A DNA stretch of 64,000 bases, from positions 1 through 64,000 of the forward strand of contig JBPRGH010000010.1 in NCBI GenBank assembly GCA_051418055.1, written 5' to 3'. Position 1 is the first letter of the stretch. Each line of letters begins with the position of its first letter. The translations under genes were made by a program, and so were the position numbers. Source of the stretch: JBPRGH01 sp051418055. Lineage in GTDB: Bacteria > Bacteroidota > Bacteroidia > Cytophagales > Cyclobacteriaceae. Below are positions 42,155 through 51,241 of the stretch, in pieces. Below the pieces are notes generated by a model. The model was not told where the DNA came from. It saw nothing but the letters and a program-made list of their open reading frames with translations, and ran no database searches.

Positions 42155-43209
42155 TTCTCTTTGTAAATTTTTACTGTCGCCTTACCTTTTTCTTTTATAT
42201 AACCCCGGTACATGCCAGGGGTATTAAAAGGCATAGCAATATTGCCTTGGGCATCCATTGCTACAATGCCTCCGTCGCCACCTTTTTCAACTAATTTATC
42301 CATTACTACTTTATTTGCAGCTTCCTGCAATGACATATTCTGATATTTCATTAAAGCAGCAATATCATAAGCCACCACATTCCTGATAAAGAACTCACCA
42401 TGTCCCGTTGCGGAAACACCACAAGTAGCGTTATCGGCATAAGTGCCTGCGCCTATAATTGGAGAATCTCCAACCCTTCCATATTTTTTGTTGGTCATGC
42501 CGCCGGTTGAAGTGCCTGCAGTTAAATTCCCGTTTTTATCCAAAGCAACACATCCTACTGTTCCGAATTTATAATCATGGAAAATAGGATCAGACATTCC
42601 CTGTCTTTTATCTTCTTCAGTTTTTTCTTTCTCCTGGACTTGCTTTAGCTGATCATATCTTTCCTGAGTAAAGAAATAGGAAGGATCAACCAGCTCTAAT
42701 CCCACTTCATTTGCAAATTCAACTGCACCATCACCTGCCAGCATCACATGCGGAGATTTTTCCATTACGGCACGTGCTGCAGCAATAGGGCTTTTAATAG
42801 TTGAAACACCGGCCACAGCACCGGCAGCATTGTTTTCTCCTTTCATAATAGAAGCATCCAGCTCATTCTTTCCTTCCGCTGTGAAAACCGCACCAATTCC
42901 TGAATTAAAATGTTTTGATTGCTCAAGTACCTGAATGGTGGCAACGACGGCATCAGTACTGCTGCCTCCATTTTCCAAAACAGCATAACCGGTATTTAGC
43001 GCTTCCTCCAGTTTGGCGCGGATCTCTTTTTCACGCTGAGGGTCCATATTTTCTTTTTTAATTGTCCCTGCACCCCCATGGATTACAAGGGAAATGGGAG
43101 CAGGTGCATCGGGAGACTGGATCATTGTAGCGTCTTCGGTTTGCGTCTTTTGGTTTTGACAACTAAACAAAAAGACTACGGAAAGGATAGATAAAAACAA
43201 CTTCTTCAT
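42151..43209 (-). CDS. Isoaspartyl peptidase / L-asparaginase, lipoprotein form
   Basis: A 352-residue Ntn-hydrolase of the plant-type asparaginase family. HGGAGTIKKENM opens the fold, and the autocleavage site is FGTVGCVALDKNGNLTAGTS with the nucleophile Thr217. GGMTNKKYGRVGDSPIIGAG and GHGEFFIRN bind substrate. The N-terminus has a lipobox (VVFLFSC, Cys17), so it works in the periplasm, where it removes beta-aspartyl dipeptides or asparagine. Full length with intact catalytic residues. Confidence 0.94.
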   Translation of the reverse strand: MKKLFLSILSVVFLFSCQNQKTQTEDATMIQSPDAPAPISLVIHGGAGTIKKENMDPQREKEIRAKLEEALNTGYAVLENGGSSTDAVVATIQVLEQSKHFNSGIGAVFTAEGKNELDASIMKGENNAAGAVAGVSTIKSPIAAARAVMEKSPHVMLAGDGAVEFANEVGLELVDPSYFFTQERYDQLKQVQEKEKTEEDKRQGMSDPIFHDYKFGTVGCVALDKNGNLTAGTSTGGMTNKKYGRVGDSPIIGAGTYADNATCGVSATGHGEFFIRNVVAYDIAALMKYQNMSLQEAANKVVMDKLVEKGGDGGIVAMDAQGNIAMPFNTPGMYRGYIKEKGKATVKIYKEN

Positions 43210-43462
43210 AAGATTTTCTAAAATCGGTTAATTACAATAGGGTATAAAACTAAGCCTTTATTGCTAAACAGATAAGCCATAAATGAGATTATTTTGCTAT
43301 GGAATTTTCTTCAAGGCGACATCAGCAGTAAAGGAAGCCTATAATTCAGGGATTTCCCTAGATAAATTCAGGTATGCACCGATGTGCGGCATTCACATAT
43401 CAATCAAATTTGTAATAACAAGTATATCCGGTCTTCCGGGATGATCTTAAAGTTGGCATTGT

Positions 43463-45247
43463 ATGAAAAAATTGATAATAATCATCGGGGTAATGAGCTG
43501 TGTGTTGGTTGCAACAGTTTCCTCAGCTCAGGAAAGTAAATCATTAAAATTATTAAAAAAAGGGAATAACCATTTCAATAAAGGCCGTTTTGATAAAGCT
43601 CATAAAATTTATGGGAGGGCACTGCAGGCTGATAGCAATAATCTTGAAGCCTCTCTATATTATGGTATTGGACTGCTGGAATCGAATGAAAAATGGAAAG
43701 CGCTCTCATATATTAAAAAAGCATATTTGAATGATCCGAAAATTAATGATCAGATCGAGCTATATATGGGTATGGCCTACCAATATCAGGGTGATTATGG
43801 CAAATCCCTTAATCATCTGAATAAAGCGAGATCTACATTTCGTAATTATAACAGAGATGAAAAAATTGAAATAGATCTAAGAATTACCCAATGTAAAAAA
43901 GCCCTGGAATTAAAGCAGGGATCACCAGTTTATCTGGTGAATAATTTAGGTCCTGCGGTTAATTCTTCATTTAGTGAATTTGCCCCTGTAGTTGACCCAA
44001 AGCAGGAAAAGCTCATTTTTTCTTCGGATAGAATTGAGAAAAGGAAAAAAAGCGATCGGTTCACAGATATATACTCTGCTGATAAGGAAGATGAAGAGGT
44101 GAAATCAGCCGGTAAAATCACCAGTGGCCTGAATACAAAATATGATGATATGATTATGGCTATCAGTGATGATGGGAAGCAGGTATTTTTATACAGCTAT
44201 AAAAATAATGGGGATATCTATACATCTTCTATAACAGATGGAAAATGGAGCAAGCCGGTAACAATAGGGGAAAATGTTAATACGGCAGATTTCTTTGAAG
44301 GATCCGCATGCTTATCTAAAGATGGTACGGTTTTATTCTTTACCAGCGACAGGCCCGGAGGTTTTGGAGGCCTGGATATCTATATGAGCCAATTACAGGA
44401 AAATGGCAAATGGGGAAAACCAAAAAACCTGGGGCCAAAAGTAAATACCGGTATGAATGAAGAGTCGCCTTCTGTTTCTCCTGAAGGAAAGGTTTTATTT
44501 TTTAGCACTGAAGGTCATGAGGGAATTGGAGGCTTTGATGTCTTTTACACTTTACAAGAAGAAAATTCCAAAAATTGGAGTACTCCTGTGAACATGGGCC
44601 TTTCAGTAAATACACCTGAAGACGATATTAATTTCATGGTTTCCAATAATGGTGACTATGCTTATTTTTCAACAACACGACCGGATACATATGGTGCAGA
44701 AGATATTTATAAGGTTATACTAAATCCTGAAAATTCCAGTGGAGAGACCTTAATAGCCTCCTTATATCCGGAAAAAACTGCCAGAGAAAAAACGACAGAT
44801 AAGAAGGAAGTTTTAACCTCACAAACACAGACGGCCAGGATTTCTGATTTTAAAGATAAGCTGCTAAGAAATGTCTATTTTGAAATTGATCAGGCTGATC
44901 TTAGTGAGGATGCTCTTAAGCAGCTAAAAACTATTGCTAAATACATGAAGAGCAATAAAGACCTGAAGCTGGAATTGGCAGGGCATACAGATGACACCGG
45001 CTCTCATGCCTATAACCTTCAGCTATCAGAAAAAAGAGCCGAGGCTGTTTATACTTATTTGGTTAGTAATGGAATATCCCCGGATCGTTTAGCTTTAAGA
45101 GCTTTTGGCAATAAGATGCCATTTGCAACCAATGATGATGAAAAAGAGGGTAGGGAGCTGAACAGAAGGGTGGAGTTTAACCTGGTGCAGGATTTAATGC
45201 CAAAGGAGTTTTCATTGGAGCTATTATATACTTTGGGTAAAAAATGA
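43463..45247 (+). CDS. TPR-PD40-OmpA family outer-membrane protein
   Basis: A 594-residue protein with a signal peptide (IIIIGVMSCVLVATVSSAQ). TPR repeats span about residues 28-140 (LLKKGNNHFNKGRFDKAHKI). PD40 beta-propeller repeats lie at about 165-415 (FAPVVDPKQEKLIFSSDR, SKDGTVLFFTSDRPGGFGGL, SPEGKVLFFSTEGHEGIGGF). The C-terminal OmpA peptidoglycan-binding domain is at ~470-580 (LAGHTDDTGSHAYNLQLSEK, NRRVEF). This layout resembles PorE and related proteins that link the type IX secretion/gliding machinery to peptidoglycan, though I cannot assign it to that complex from one gene. Confidence 0.88.
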   Translation: MKKLIIIIGVMSCVLVATVSSAQESKSLKLLKKGNNHFNKGRFDKAHKIYGRALQADSNNLEASLYYGIGLLESNEKWKALSYIKKAYLNDPKINDQIELYMGMAYQYQGDYGKSLNHLNKARSTFRNYNRDEKIEIDLRITQCKKALELKQGSPVYLVNNLGPAVNSSFSEFAPVVDPKQEKLIFSSDRIEKRKKSDRFTDIYSADKEDEEVKSAGKITSGLNTKYDDMIMAISDDGKQVFLYSYKNNGDIYTSSITDGKWSKPVTIGENVNTADFFEGSACLSKDGTVLFFTSDRPGGFGGLDIYMSQLQENGKWGKPKNLGPKVNTGMNEESPSVSPEGKVLFFSTEGHEGIGGFDVFYTLQEENSKNWSTPVNMGLSVNTPEDDINFMVSNNGDYAYFSTTRPDTYGAEDIYKVILNPENSSGETLIASLYPEKTAREKTTDKKEVLTSQTQTARISDFKDKLLRNVYFEIDQADLSEDALKQLKTIAKYMKSNKDLKLELAGHTDDTGSHAYNLQLSEKRAEAVYTYLVSNGISPDRLALRAFGNKMPFATNDDEKEGRELNRRVEFNLVQDLMPKEFSLELLYTLGKK

Positions 45248-45399
45248 ACTTTTCCTTTCTAAAGTTTCTTTAGTTCTTTATATTACTTTAATAGCCTGTA
45301 GGCACCGAAAAAGGCAAATTTTTTCATATTTTTTACAGTTTTACAGTGCCTATTAATAAATCTCCTATAAATTTATATTTATTTTTAATGTTAGAGATT

Positions 45400-45407
45400 T
45401 AACTTTG
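45400..45407 (+). promoter_or_regulatory. Possible Bacteroidota -7 box (TAACTTTG)
   Basis: TAACTTTG fits the TAnnTTTG -7 consensus and lies 27 bases ahead of the DksA-like gene start. No clear -33 TTTG partner is seen at the usual distance, so confidence is low. Confidence 0.35.
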
Positions 45408-45433
45408 GCAGTCAATTTAGAGAAAGGAAAAAA

Positions 45434-45817
45434 ATGTCAGAAGAAACAAAAAGGTATTCGGACGAAGAGTTAAAGGAATTTGAAGCTCTTATCAATGAAA
45501 AGCTTGAAAAGGCCCGTACTGAACTTAGGATATTAAAAGACACCCTAAACCGCAGTAATGACGAAGGAACTGACAGCACTTCCGGTAACACCAAACTTCT
45601 GGAGGATGGTGCAGATACAGCTGAGAAAGAAAACATCAGCCAGCTCGCCGCTCGTCAGCAGAAGTTCATCAATAATCTGGAAAACGCGCTGGTAAGAATT
45701 AAAAACCGTACTTATGGCGTGTGTACTGTAACGGGAAAATTAATTTCCAAAGAACGATTAAGAGCTGTTCCTCATACAACACAATCTATTGAGGCAAAAT
45801 TAAAGCAGCAGAGCTAA
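45434..45817 (+). CDS. TraR/DksA-family protein without a full zinc site
   Basis: A 127-residue cytoplasmic protein with an N-terminal coiled coil (YSDEELKEFEALINEKLEKA) and the C-terminal DksA-type motif YGVCTVTGKLISKERLRAVP. DksA relatives bind RNA polymerase and tune initiation, usually with four zinc-binding cysteines. Here only one Cys is present (CTVTG instead of CxxC, PH instead of the second pair), so metal binding is doubtful; related Bacteroidota members look similar. It leads a tight operon with scpB and a pseudouridine synthase. Confidence 0.88.
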   Translation: MSEETKRYSDEELKEFEALINEKLEKARTELRILKDTLNRSNDEGTDSTSGNTKLLEDGADTAEKENISQLAARQQKFINNLENALVRIKNRTYGVCTVTGKLISKERLRAVPHTTQSIEAKLKQQS

Positions 45818-46384
45818 TTGGATTTTCTTCAGAATCACATAGAAGCACTTATTTTTTGTTCGGCCAGTCCGCTCAAAATAAAAGAGATCATTCAGTGTCT
45901 TGCTGAAATGTTTGAAGCGGATGTTCCTGAAAAGGATATTGAAGATGCCATTGAGCGTATCGAAAAGAAATATGAATCCGATGAATTTTCTTTTCAGATA
46001 TATAAATCATCCGGTGGATATCAGTTTTTAACCAAACCTGCGTATCAGGCAAGTATCGGCATTTTACTTAAGCAGCAGAGCAAGAAAAGGTTATCGACCT
46101 CTGCACTGGAAACTTTAAGTATCATTGCCTATAAACAGCCTGTGACGAAAAACGAGATGGAGCAGATCCGCGGAGTGAACTGCGACTATACTGTTCAAAA
46201 GCTGCTGGAAAAAGAACTGATAGAAATTAAAGGAAAGGCGGATAGTATAGGACGGCCGTTGCTTTATGGCACCACCACCCAGTTTATGGAATATTTCGGT
46301 ATAAACGACCTTTCTCAGCTACCTACACCTAAAGATTTCGCCAAGGAAACAAATATTATCGGCGAAGAAGAAAAAGAGGACTAA
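45818..46384 (+). CDS. scpB: Segregation and condensation protein B
   Basis: A 188-residue cytoplasmic protein with two winged-helix domains. Residues ~1-85 (HIEALIFCSASPLKIKEIIQ) and ~90-165 (KKRLSTSALETLSIIAYKQP, VTKNEMEQIRGVNCDYTVQK, GRPLLYGTT) are typical of ScpB, which joins ScpA and SMC to compact and separate chromosomes. The start is a TTG at 45818, directly after the stop of the DksA-like gene; no ATG lies in frame upstream of the conserved start. scpA is not in the window. Confidence 0.92.
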   Translation: MDFLQNHIEALIFCSASPLKIKEIIQCLAEMFEADVPEKDIEDAIERIEKKYESDEFSFQIYKSSGGYQFLTKPAYQASIGILLKQQSKKRLSTSALETLSIIAYKQPVTKNEMEQIRGVNCDYTVQKLLEKELIEIKGKADSIGRPLLYGTTTQFMEYFGINDLSQLPTPKDFAKETNIIGEEEKED

Positions 46385-46388
46385 AAGT

Positions 46389-47162
46389 ATGTCCAAAAAA
46401 AAATCAGTAAAAAACACCAACGAACCGGAGCCGATAAGGCTGAATAAATATATTGCTCAGGCAGGAGTGTGCTCCCGCAGAGAAGCAGATAAGCTAATTT
46501 CGGACGGACTGGTCACTGTCAATGGACAAAAAATAACAGAGATGGGCTATAAAGTTATGCCCAGTGATGATGTGCAGTTTAAAGGCAAACGCCTGCGTCC
46601 GGAGAAGCACGTTTATATCCTTCTGAACAAGCCAAAAGATTTCCTTACCACCACAGATGATCCACACGAGCGTAAAACCGTAATGGACCTTATAAAAAAT
46701 GCTACAGACCAGCGAGTATATCCTGTGGGCCGGCTGGATAGAAGTACAACCGGATTACTACTATTTACTAATGATGGTGATCTGGCTGTGAAGCTTACAC
46801 ATCCTTCAAATGAGGTCAGTAAGATCTATAGCGTAGAGCTTGATAAAAAGATAATAAAGGAAGACCTGGGTAAACTTACCGAAGGGGTGGAGCTGGAGGA
46901 AGGTATTGCAAAAGCCGATGATGCCGCCCTGCTCGCAGAAGACCCCAAACAGGTAGGCCTGGAGATCCACATCGGCTGGAATCATGTGGTAAGAAGAATG
47001 TTCTCTACGTTAGGCTACGATGTTGTAAAGCTCGATCGTGTTATGTTTGCCGGTCTTGATAAACGTGACCTTCCCCGTGGTAAATGGAGACATTTAACAA
47101 ATAAAGAGGTAATTACCCTGAAGCATTTACGAGGGGCGAAAGCCAAGAAGAAGAAAAAGTAG
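46389..47162 (+). CDS. rluB: Pseudouridine synthase, RluB/RsuA family
   Basis: A 257-residue protein. An S4 RNA-binding domain comes first (IRLNKYIAQAGVCSRREADK, LISDGLVTVNG). The catalytic domain has PVGRLDRSTTGLLLFTNDGD with Asp117, then GLEIHIGWNHVVRRMFSTLG for substrate holding. A basic Lys-rich tail closes it. It isomerises one uridine of ribosomal RNA, most likely 23S. It starts 4 bases after scpB, and the scpB-rluB order is common in bacteria. Confidence 0.92.
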   Translation: MSKKKSVKNTNEPEPIRLNKYIAQAGVCSRREADKLISDGLVTVNGQKITEMGYKVMPSDDVQFKGKRLRPEKHVYILLNKPKDFLTTTDDPHERKTVMDLIKNATDQRVYPVGRLDRSTTGLLLFTNDGDLAVKLTHPSNEVSKIYSVELDKKIIKEDLGKLTEGVELEEGIAKADDAALLAEDPKQVGLEIHIGWNHVVRRMFSTLGYDVVKLDRVMFAGLDKRDLPRGKWRHLTNKEVITLKHLRGAKAKKKKK

Positions 47163-47163
47163 T

Positions 47164-47226
47164 AGAATCAGAAATCTGAAATAGGAAATCTGAAATCTGA
47201 AATATTCTCACATCTCAAATCTGGAA
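47164..47226. repeat. AAATCTGAAAT simple repeat
   Basis: Words such as GAAATCTGAAATAGGAAATC repeat between the converging rluB and mutS genes. The same words are at 49876-49941 and 50130-50158, on the other side of mutS, so mutS is bracketed by them. Confidence 0.65.
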
Positions 47227-47228
47227 AT

Positions 47229-49838
47229 TTATTTCCCCTTCAGAATTGATTTCAGCTCATTAAGCTTGAGCAAAGCTTCAACGGGAGAGATGATGTTAAT
47301 ATCGATTTCTTCAAGTTTTCCCTGCAGCTCTTTAAATTTAGGGTCTGCTTCGAAGAGGCTCATCTGAAAATTAGCTTTCGGAACTTCATTAAGTTTTTGT
47401 TTGGTCTTATTCTTATGCTTATCCTTCTCCAGGAAATGCATGATCTCATTGGCACGTAGTACAACAGGATTAGGCATTCCTGCAAGTTGGGCCACATGGA
47501 TACCAAAGCTATGCTCACTGCCACCCTCCTTAAGCTTACGCATGAATAAGATCTTATCCCCAACCTCTTTTACAGAAACATTAAAATTCTTTACTCTTGG
47601 TAGGTCTTCCGCCAGTTGGTTCAGCTCGTGGTAATGTGTTGCGAAAAGTGTTTTTGCCCGATATTCCGCATGATTATGCAGGTGCTCTACAATCGACCAG
47701 GCGATAGATACTCCATCATAAGTGCTTGTGCCACGGCCGATTTCATCCATAAGGATTAAGCTACGGTCACTGAGGTTGTTCAGGATGCTTGCCGTTTCGG
47801 TCATTTCAACCATAAAGGTAGATTCACCCTTGGATAAATTATCCGAAGCCCCTACACGGGTAAAAACTTTATCCACAATTCCAATTGTAGCCGAGGAGGC
47901 AGGTACAAAACTTCCCATCTGAGCAAGAAGCACGATTAAGGCAGTTTGACGTAAAAGGGCAGACTTACCGGCCATGTTAGGGCCTGTAATGATCATTAGC
48001 TGCTGAGTAGTATTATCCAGGTATACATCATTAGGCACATATGGCTCATCCACAGGCAGCTGCTGCTCAATTACCGGATGACGACCGGCTTTAATATCTA
48101 TTGCCGTATCATCCTTTACTTCCGGCTTTACATATTTATGCTGTTTTGCAATCTGGGCAAACGCACATAAGCAATCCAGGTTTGCCAGAACACGCGCATT
48201 CTGCTGTACCTGAGGCACATATTCTCCGGAAAAAACAACCAGCTCATTAAACAGCCGCTGCTCAATTACTACAAGCTTGTCTTCTGCTGTTAAAATTTTC
48301 TCTTCGTAAACCTTAAGCTCTTCCGTAATATATCTCTCCGCATTTACAAGCGTCTGCTTACGGATCCATTCATTGGGGACTTTATCTTTATGTGCATTGC
48401 TTACTTCAAGATAGTACCCAAATACTTTATTGTAGGAGATCTTTAATGAGGAGATCTTTGTTTTTTCCACCTCGCGCTGCTGAAGCTGAAGGAGGTAATC
48501 CTTCCCTTTATAGGCAATCTTCCGAAGTTCATCAAGCTCTTCATCGATGCCATCTTTTATTATTCCTCCCTGGTGCAACACGAGAGGTACATCTTCTTTC
48601 AGCTCCTGTTCGATCCTTTCCAGCAGCTTTTCACAGGCGTTGATCTGATCGCCAAGGGTTTTCAGCTCTTTATGTTCAGCATTTAATAAGGTTTGCCTGA
48701 TGGGAAGCGTATGCTTTAACGCTTTCTTAAGCTGTAGCAATTCCCGCGGATTAACTCTTCCCACAGCAACTTTTGATATCAGGCGCTCGAGGTCCGTGAT
48801 CTGGCGGAGGGGAATCATCAGCTGCTCCAACAGATCAGCATCATTTACCAGCGCCTCTACAATTGACTGCCTTCTTTTAATTGATTCAATTTCTTTTAGC
48901 GGAAGGACAGTCCATTTCTTCATCTGCCGGGCACCCATCGGAGTTACGGTCTTATCCAGGATATGCAACAGGCTCACCCCCTCTTCATGCTGCGGATAAA
49001 CAAGCTCAAGATTGCGGATGGTGAATTTATCCAGCCATACATATTTCTCTTCCTCTATCCTTGATATCGAAGAGATATGGCTGATCTCACGGTGCTCGGT
49101 ATCCTCAAGGTAATGCAGAACAGCCCCTGCTGCAATAATGGCCTCACCCAAAGGTTCAATACCAAATCCCTTAAGAGTAGAGGTTTTAAAATGGCTGATC
49201 AGCTTTTCATACGTATAGTCGTAGGCAAACACCCAGTCTTCCAGGCAATGGGTATTATAATCATCGGAGATCTGCTCACCATAAGCTTTTCGGCTGCCCT
49301 TACAATAGATTACTTCTGATGGGTGAAAGCTTTGCATCAGCTTTTGTATATAGGGGGCATTGCCCCTGGCAGTTAAAAATTCACCTGTTGACAGGTCAAG
49401 AAAAGCTATTCCAATATATTCTTTTCCAAAGAAAAGGGAAGCGAGAAAATTGTTGCTCCGTTTCTCAAGGACGTTGTCATTAAAAGAAAGTCCGGGAGTT
49501 ACTAATTCGGTTACTCCTCGTTTTACTATTCCTTTTACATCCTTCGGATTTTCAAGCTGGTCACAAATAGCCACTCGTTCGCCGGCACGGACCAGCTTGG
49601 GGAGGTAAGTATCTAAAGAATGGTGAGGGAATCCTGCCAGCTCAATTTCAGATGCCGCACCATTAGCGCGCTTGGTAAGGACGATATCCAGGATCTTACT
49701 GGCTTTGACAGCATCTTCACCGAAAGTCTCATAAAAATCACCCACACGAAAAAGAAGTAATGCACCCGGATACTTTGCTTTAATAGCATTGTACTGCTTC
49801 ATTAGCGGTGTTTCCTTCCCTTCCTTTGTCTTTGCCAT
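47229..49838 (-). CDS. mutS: DNA mismatch repair protein MutS
   Basis: An 869-residue protein of full length. The mismatch-reading Phe-x-Glu is in RVGDFYETFGEDAV (about residues 32-45). The connector and lever domains follow, with NELKSILKGK at the C-terminus. The ATPase has TGPNMAGKSALLRQ (Walker A, about residue 620), STFMVEMTETASIL, LMDEIGRGTSTYDG and TLFATHYHEL. It detects base mismatches and short loops and then recruits MutL. Monocistronic; mutL is not nearby. Confidence 0.97.
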   Translation of the reverse strand: MAKTKEGKETPLMKQYNAIKAKYPGALLLFRVGDFYETFGEDAVKASKILDIVLTKRANGAASEIELAGFPHHSLDTYLPKLVRAGERVAICDQLENPKDVKGIVKRGVTELVTPGLSFNDNVLEKRSNNFLASLFFGKEYIGIAFLDLSTGEFLTARGNAPYIQKLMQSFHPSEVIYCKGSRKAYGEQISDDYNTHCLEDWVFAYDYTYEKLISHFKTSTLKGFGIEPLGEAIIAAGAVLHYLEDTEHREISHISSISRIEEEKYVWLDKFTIRNLELVYPQHEEGVSLLHILDKTVTPMGARQMKKWTVLPLKEIESIKRRQSIVEALVNDADLLEQLMIPLRQITDLERLISKVAVGRVNPRELLQLKKALKHTLPIRQTLLNAEHKELKTLGDQINACEKLLERIEQELKEDVPLVLHQGGIIKDGIDEELDELRKIAYKGKDYLLQLQQREVEKTKISSLKISYNKVFGYYLEVSNAHKDKVPNEWIRKQTLVNAERYITEELKVYEEKILTAEDKLVVIEQRLFNELVVFSGEYVPQVQQNARVLANLDCLCAFAQIAKQHKYVKPEVKDDTAIDIKAGRHPVIEQQLPVDEPYVPNDVYLDNTTQQLMIITGPNMAGKSALLRQTALIVLLAQMGSFVPASSATIGIVDKVFTRVGASDNLSKGESTFMVEMTETASILNNLSDRSLILMDEIGRGTSTYDGVSIAWSIVEHLHNHAEYRAKTLFATHYHELNQLAEDLPRVKNFNVSVKEVGDKILFMRKLKEGGSEHSFGIHVAQLAGMPNPVVLRANEIMHFLEKDKHKNKTKQKLNEVPKANFQMSLFEADPKFKELQGKLEEIDINIISPVEALLKLNELKSILKGK

Positions 49839-49875
49839 ACTGCCGGTGATTTTAATCTACCAAGATACTGAGGGA

Positions 49876-50158
49876 AATTAGAAATATGAAATCATAAAAA
49901 AGAAATCTGAAAGAGGAAATCTGAAATCATAAATAAAAATATAGCTCCTTTCAATTACTTGGCTCTGCCGAGTGATAAATATCTTCTGGGCCTCTGAATA
50001 CCGGCTCAACGTCTAAAGCATAAGAAATAAGCGATTGCTGCAATACCGCAAAGCGGCCAGATGCCTTATTATAGTCGTCATTCGCGGGACGCGAGCGACT
50101 GAGGAAGATTTGATGTTATTTTTCTTTTTTTCAGATTTCCTCTTTCAGATTTCAGGTT
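49876..50158. repeat. Simple repeats in the mutS-oxidoreductase gap
   Basis: AAATCTGAAA words at 49876-49941 and 50130-50158 flank about 190 bases without a recognisable gene. A GC-richer piece at 50080-50110 (CGGGACGCGAGCGACTGAGG) resembles debris of dispersed repeats. Confidence 0.55.
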
Positions 50159-50161
50159 TAC

Positions 50162-51181
50162 TTACACATTCACAACCACTTTTCCCGTAGTCTTTCCACT
50201 TTGGAAAAGCTTTATTGCTTTCGGCAGCTCCTCAAACTTAAACTCATGGCCTACAAGTGGTGCAGGCAAATCCAGCTCGTGCATTTCCTGAAGGATCTCA
50301 TGCATCAGCTCTTTCTTATGATAAAGCCAGATCAGGTTGAAACCAAGGATCCCTTTGTTATTTTCGATCATTTTTTGAGGATCTATCTTTGGTCTTTTTA
50401 AATATAAATAGACAAGGCGCAGCCAATTGGGCTTATTTGAAGTGTCTCCATAACGGGCAGACCCATAGATTACCGACCGTCCCTGCGGAGCCAAAAGGTC
50501 ATAGCCTGCTTTCATGACAGGTCCTCCGATACATTCCATTACAATATTAAGCTCCCGGTCTTTCAGCTTTTGCCCGAGCTTCTTTTTAAAATCTTTGTCC
50601 CGAACGATATAATCCTGGTATCCCTCTTCTTTTAAAGTATCAACTTTTTTGTCACTGCCGATGGTCCCTATGGTATACGCGCCAACTTTTTGAGCCATTC
50701 GGTTAGCCTGGATTCCTACACCTCCTGCAGCGCTATGAATTAAAATAGTATCTCCTTTTTTCACTTCTCCCAGCCGGAACAGGCCGTAATAAGCAGTTAA
50801 TGCCTGCACGAGATAGCCTGCTCCTTCCTGGAACGACCAGTTGTCCGGCAACGGCACCACATAATCCTGCTCGATGTTAATGTGTGAAGTATATCCGCCA
50901 AAGCGTGTTACCCCCATCACCCTGTCTCCTGCCTTAAAATTTTGTACGTCCTTCCCTGTTTTTGAAATTACGCCACAAAATTCAAGTCCGGGAACAAAGC
51001 TCCCTTTTGGAGTGGCGCTATAAAGACCGAGGATGGCAAAGATATCAGCGAAGTTCAGGCCAATTGTTTTTACCTCTACCAGCACTTCATTGTCTTTAGG
51101 ATCATTAGTCGTTTCTTCAACAAGCTTTAAACGCTGGATATTTCCGGCTTTATTAATACGGTAGGCCCGGCGATTGGTCAT
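50162..51181 (-). CDS. Quinone oxidoreductase-like MDR protein
   Basis: A 339-residue zinc-independent member of the medium-chain dehydrogenase/reductase family. The catalytic part has VKTIGLNFADIFAILGLY, PGLEFCGVI and FKAGDRVMG. The NADPH-binding part has ILIHSAAGGVGIQANRMAQK. Zinc-binding residues of alcohol dehydrogenases are absent, pointing to quinone or enone reduction. The final QSGKTTGKVVVNV is usual. Transcribed away from the M14 peptidase with a 60-base shared promoter region. Confidence 0.9.
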   Translation of the reverse strand: MTNRRAYRINKAGNIQRLKLVEETTNDPKDNEVLVEVKTIGLNFADIFAILGLYSATPKGSFVPGLEFCGVISKTGKDVQNFKAGDRVMGVTRFGGYTSHINIEQDYVVPLPDNWSFQEGAGYLVQALTAYYGLFRLGEVKKGDTILIHSAAGGVGIQANRMAQKVGAYTIGTIGSDKKVDTLKEEGYQDYIVRDKDFKKKLGQKLKDRELNIVMECIGGPVMKAGYDLLAPQGRSVIYGSARYGDTSNKPNWLRLVYLYLKRPKIDPQKMIENNKGILGFNLIWLYHKKELMHEILQEMHELDLPAPLVGHEFKFEELPKAIKLFQSGKTTGKVVVNV

Positions 51182-51185
51182 AAGA

Positions 51186-51219
51186 TTTGGTTAAGGTTTA
51201 TAAAACAACTGTAAATTTG
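51186..51219 (+). promoter_or_regulatory. Promoter with -33 TTTG and -7 TAAATTTG
   Basis: TTTG at about 51186-51189 and TAAATTTG at 51212-51219, spaced 22 bases apart, fit the Bacteroidota promoter consensus. The -7 box ends 22 bases before the ATG at 51242. Confidence 0.5.
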
Positions 51220-51241
51220 CACGTTATTTAATTTTAAAATT

